Source: CBDHHC01 sp965263345
GTDB lineage: Bacteria; Pseudomonadota; Alphaproteobacteria; Rhizobiales; CBDHHC01
Assembly (NCBI GenBank): GCA_965263345.1
Contig: CBDHHC010000012.1
Span: forward strand, 62,001-126,000
DNA length: 64,000 nucleotides
Direction of reading: 5' to 3'
A program made the position numbers and the translations under genes. Every line of letters begins with the position of its first letter. The first letter of the stretch is position 1. Below, one piece after another: positions 61,130 to 64,000 of this stretch. The notes below the pieces were generated by a model, which was not told the origin of the DNA, searched no databases, and saw only the letters and a program-made list of their open reading frames with translations.

Positions 61130-62194
61130 TTAAGAGGCCGCAGACTTTAATCCCAATCGCTCACCACGATACTCTCCAGAATGAATTCTTTCCCACCAGT
61201 CTTTATTCTCAAGATACCATTCAACGGTTTTTCTTAACCCTGATTCAAAGTTCTCAGATGGTGACCAACCTAGTTCGTCTTGAATTTTTGAAGAGTCTAT
61301 TGCATAACGTAAATCATGACCAGGGCGGTCAGTTACATAACTGATTAAATTCTCATGAGGGACATTCTGCTTGTTAAGGTCATCCATTATATTACAGATA
61401 TTTTTGACTACTTGTATGTTTTGTCGCTCTTCAGATCCGCCAATATTATAGCATTCTCCCAGGCGGCCTTTTTCTACAACAGCTAGAATTCCTGTCACAT
61501 GATCATCAACATATAACCAATCACGAACATTTTCACCTTTACCGTACACTGGCAGCTCTTTACCTTGAAGAGCGTTAATTACCATGAGTGGAATAAGCTT
61601 TTCCGGGAATTGATATGGGCCATAATTATTAGAACAATTGCTGATTGTTACGGGAAGCCCATATGTTTCAAGCCAAGCACGCACTAAATGGTCTGATGAT
61701 GCTTTTGAGGCAGAATATGGCGAATTTGGTTTGTAAGGCGTATCTTCTCTGAACAGTCCTTCTGCTCCAAGAGTGCCATATACCTCATCTGTAGAGACAT
61801 GGTGGAAGCGGAAGCCGCTTTTTTGTGCACCACTCAATGTTTTATAATATGCTAGAGCTGCTTGCAGCATATTGTATGTGCCGATAACATTTGTCTGAAT
61901 AAAGGCCGATGGACCATCAATAGATCGATCGACATGAGATTCTGCAGCTAAATGTATAATGTAATCTGGTTGGAATTTTGAGATTACATGGCTTACTTCC
62001 TCTAAATTACAGATATCTGTTTGTGAGAAGGTGTATCTTTCACTTGTTGTTATTCCAGGAAGAGATTCAAGATTGCCTGCATAGGTCAAATTATCAATAT
62101 TAAGAATTTGCCAATCGTAATTGTGATGAATCCATCGTATCAAGGCGGACCCAATGAAACCAGCACCGCCAGTAATAGCAACACGCATAAACAA
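61130..62194 (-). CDS. rfbB: dTDP-glucose 4,6-dehydratase
   Basis: A 354-residue extended short-chain dehydrogenase, second step of the rhamnose pathway. NAD site ITGGAGFIGSALIRW, substrate block HVSTDEVYGTLG, catalytic YSASKASSDHLVRAW. The first M is three codons before the RVAITGG start. It follows rfbC after 47 bases. Confidence 0.96.
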   Translation of the reverse strand: MFMRVAITGGAGFIGSALIRWIHHNYDWQILNIDNLTYAGNLESLPGITTSERYTFSQTDICNLEEVSHVISKFQPDYIIHLAAESHVDRSIDGPSAFIQTNVIGTYNMLQAALAYYKTLSGAQKSGFRFHHVSTDEVYGTLGAEGLFREDTPYKPNSPYSASKASSDHLVRAWLETYGLPVTISNCSNNYGPYQFPEKLIPLMVINALQGKELPVYGKGENVRDWLYVDDHVTGILAVVEKGRLGECYNIGGSEERQNIQVVKNICNIMDDLNKQNVPHENLISYVTDRPGHDLRYAIDSSKIQDELGWSPSENFESGLRKTVEWYLENKDWWERIHSGEYRGERLGLKSAAS

Positions 62195-62241
62195 ATCTCC
62201 AAAGTTGATAATTTAGATTTTTTTTAAATATCACAATTTTA

Positions 62242-62796
62242 TTAAAAAAAGTCTGGCAAATCATTTAATGCAGGTAATACTTTATCTTTTTCTGAAATAA
62301 CTATATCGCCTATTGTCTCACCCCAATTAATTTGGGCGTCAGCATCATTCCAGATGAAACCACGCTCATGCTCTTTAGAGTAGGAATTATCTACTTTATA
62401 ATGCACGATGGTATCTGGCGTAAGGGTTATGAATCCGTGTGCAAATCCAGCTGGAACGAAGATTTGATTCTGCTCTTCAGCAGTAATTTTCGCGCTACAC
62501 CATTTTCGATAGGTTGGAGACGCTTTTCTTAAGTCAAATGCAACATCCAAAATCTCTCCTTGTAACACTCTTACTAACTTTGCTTGAGCGAAAGGGGGAA
62601 TTTGAAAATGCATGCCACGTATAGTACCAACATCCCTAGAGAAAGATTGGTTATCCTGGATAAACTTAGATGCAATGCCATTTTTTTCGTAATTAGCATA
62701 ATTATAAGTTTCAAGAAAATAGCCTCTATGATCCCCAAAAATTTTTGGCCAGATTACTTTGACTTCAGGGATTTCCAAGCTTACTATTTTTTCCAT
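62242..62796 (-). CDS. rfbC: dTDP-4-dehydrorhamnose 3,5-epimerase
   Basis: A 184-residue RmlC-type double-stranded beta-helix epimerase, third step of the pathway. The catalytic histidine lies in TIRGMHFQIPPFAQAKLVRV, and FVPAGFAHGFITL and the substrate tyrosine region follow. It lies 47 bases after the glycosylphosphotransferase gene. Confidence 0.95.
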   Translation of the reverse strand: MEKIVSLEIPEVKVIWPKIFGDHRGYFLETYNYANYEKNGIASKFIQDNQSFSRDVGTIRGMHFQIPPFAQAKLVRVLQGEILDVAFDLRKASPTYRKWCSAKITAEEQNQIFVPAGFAHGFITLTPDTIVHYKVDNSYSKEHERGFIWNDADAQINWGETIGDIVISEKDKVLPALNDLPDFF

Positions 62797-62843
62797 TTCA
62801 GGTCTCTATAATTATTATTTTTTTATGCTTATATATCAGGGAT

Positions 62844-64000
62844 TTAGAAAGCATTTTTACCTACGAACCCATATATTGGAGTTAACGCAATTATCTTGAT
62901 ATCCATCCATAATGACCAGTTGTCAATATAATGTAAATCTAACTCTGCTCTTTTCTTCATTTCTTCAGGTGTGTTTGTAGGCCCTCTAAAACCGTTAATC
63001 TGGGCCCATCCTGTAATACCTGGTTTCACATTATGCCTATTTGCATAAGTTTCTATTAATTCTGAATAGTAATGGTTATGCGCCATGGCATGAGGCCTAG
63101 GCCCCACGATTGACATTTCGCCTCTTAATACATTTATAAGTTGAGGCAATTCATCAAGACTTGTTTTGCGTAAAAATTTACCAACTCGGGTTACACGGTT
63201 ATCATCTTTTTGAGCTTGCTTGATGACATCACCATCTTCCATCACTGTCATCGTGCGAAATTTAAATACTTCAATGAGTTGATGATTGTAACCATGCCGT
63301 CTTTGGCGGAAGAACACAGGCCCTTTTGTGTCCAGCTTAATTGCTAATGCGATTAAAAGCATTGCTGGCGCAAAAACCAGTAAACTTATAAAACCGATTA
63401 CATAATCCTCTATAGTTTTGAGGAAATAATTCCAACCTTCAATGGGCTTACGATGAAGTAATAGTAACTCGACCGCACCTACTTTTTCAACTTTTAAGAG
63501 TGGTAATTGGAATGATTGACTGGTTGGGCATAATTGTACATCTACAGGTAATACCCTTAAGCGGTCGTAGACGGTCTTAATTCTTTGTTCTTCAGATGTT
63601 GGCATAGAAATAACAACCTGATCGACCTCACTATTCTGGCCTATCTCAATAAGTTGTTGTAAAGTTTGCCATTCATCTGTTTGCTCTATTATTTTATCAT
63701 CAAAGAAACCAACAACTTCAATTCCTTTATTGGTCTCCATAAGGCTTGATTTAAGTTGCATACCAATTTGATGATCTGAAGCAATGATTGCGATTTTTCT
63801 ATTAAATAATCCCTGAGAGATACAACTTTGCAGTGTGTATCTTATAATAAGCCTTTCTAAAAGGATAAAGAAAATTGCTAGGGAAACCCAGAGAGAAAAC
63901 CATCCTCTTGAGTAATCTTCAGTGACCTTGAATATAAAGCCTAAAAACAATACAATAGAGAATGCAGAAGTTATGTAATAGGCTACTTTTGCCGGCTCTA
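62844..64000 (-). CDS. Exopolysaccharide polyprenyl glycosylphosphotransferase (partial)
   Basis: Membrane enzyme that moves a sugar-1-phosphate to undecaprenyl phosphate, starting a polysaccharide repeat. The open frame runs on past the window edge at 64000, so the N-terminus (with further membrane helices) is missing. Visible are a CoA-binding-like segment, then the C-terminal catalytic bacterial sugar transferase domain: KLDTKGPVFFRQRRHGYN, FKFRTM, FLRKTSLDELPQLINVLRGE, SIVGPRP and the end GFVGKNAF. The rfb genes downstream supply dTDP-rhamnose for the same polymer. Confidence 0.92.
   Translation of the reverse strand, partial: EPAKVAYYITSAFSIVLFLGFIFKVTEDYSRGWFSLWVSLAIFFILLERLIIRYTLQSCISQGLFNRKIAIIASDHQIGMQLKSSLMETNKGIEVVGFFDDKIIEQTDEWQTLQQLIEIGQNSEVDQVVISMPTSEEQRIKTVYDRLRVLPVDVQLCPTSQSFQLPLLKVEKVGAVELLLLHRKPIEGWNYFLKTIEDYVIGFISLLVFAPAMLLIALAIKLDTKGPVFFRQRRHGYNHQLIEVFKFRTMTVMEDGDVIKQAQKDDNRVTRVGKFLRKTSLDELPQLINVLRGEMSIVGPRPHAMAHNHYYSELIETYANRHNVKPGITGWAQINGFRGPTNTPEEMKKRAELDLHYIDNWSLWMDIKIIALTPIYGFVGKNAF

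Overview
The window reads as a piece of the chromosome of a low-GC alphaproteobacterium. The evidence is the gene neighbourhoods: comEC beside gltX-gltA (here pulled apart), ileS-lspA-DUF3035-M16-M16, the betaine-lipid genes btaA-btaB, a cheY-cheZ pair, and a dTDP-rhamnose locus. Genus and species cannot be told. Two genes are cut by the window edges: comEC at the left and a polyprenyl glycosylphosphotransferase at the right.

Region 1 (about 1.4-26 kb) is accessory DNA lying between comEC and gltX, which are divergent neighbours in many Alphaproteobacteria. Its left part holds a glycosyltransferase, an OmpW porin, an FNR-like regulator with FNR-box sequences, and the wreckage of an exopolysaccharide operon (SxtJ-like, DUF5989, carbamoyltransferase, SGNH hydrolase). 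A duplicated NTF2-like gene fragment has landed inside the carbamoyltransferase remnant. Next come an isochorismatase-like hydrolase/TetR pair, an AraC regulator and small exported proteins.

The most striking part is about 12-19.7 kb, which looks like an RNA-repair island. It carries 13 tRNA or tRNA-like genes, several with an anticodon that does not match the body. With them are an ATP-dependent RNA ligase, a Ro60 (TROVE/vWA) protein, a NADAR-domain protein, a HEAT-like protein of unknown function, and four Y-RNA-like genes in two tandem pairs. One Y RNA carries a circularly permuted tRNA as its internal module. The spacers hold seven GC-rich multi-hairpin elements whose stems differ in sequence but keep pairing. 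Known Ro60 biology (Ro60 gated by Y RNA, linked to RNA decay and repair) suggests the ligase, Ro60, Y RNAs and spare tRNAs act together after tRNA damage; that link is inference.

From 20-26 kb lie small membrane proteins, an EF-hand protein and three tandem FHA-YIP1 membrane proteins, the third frameshifted.

Region 2 (26-64 kb) is mostly ordinary chromosome: gltX, gltA, msrA, btaB/btaA with a Pho-box-like repeat, gatB, mutL, pgi, two M16 peptidase subunits, a DUF3035 lipoprotein, lspA, ileS, ribF, cheY-cheZ, a HAD phosphatase, a degenerate EAL protein, a YiiX-like hydrolase, CIRCE-controlled groES-groEL, a secreted SGNH-like protein, an MMPL/RND transporter and the rfb (dTDP-L-rhamnose) operon. 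I saw no rRNA, CRISPR array, transposase, integrase or recognisable phage structural gene.
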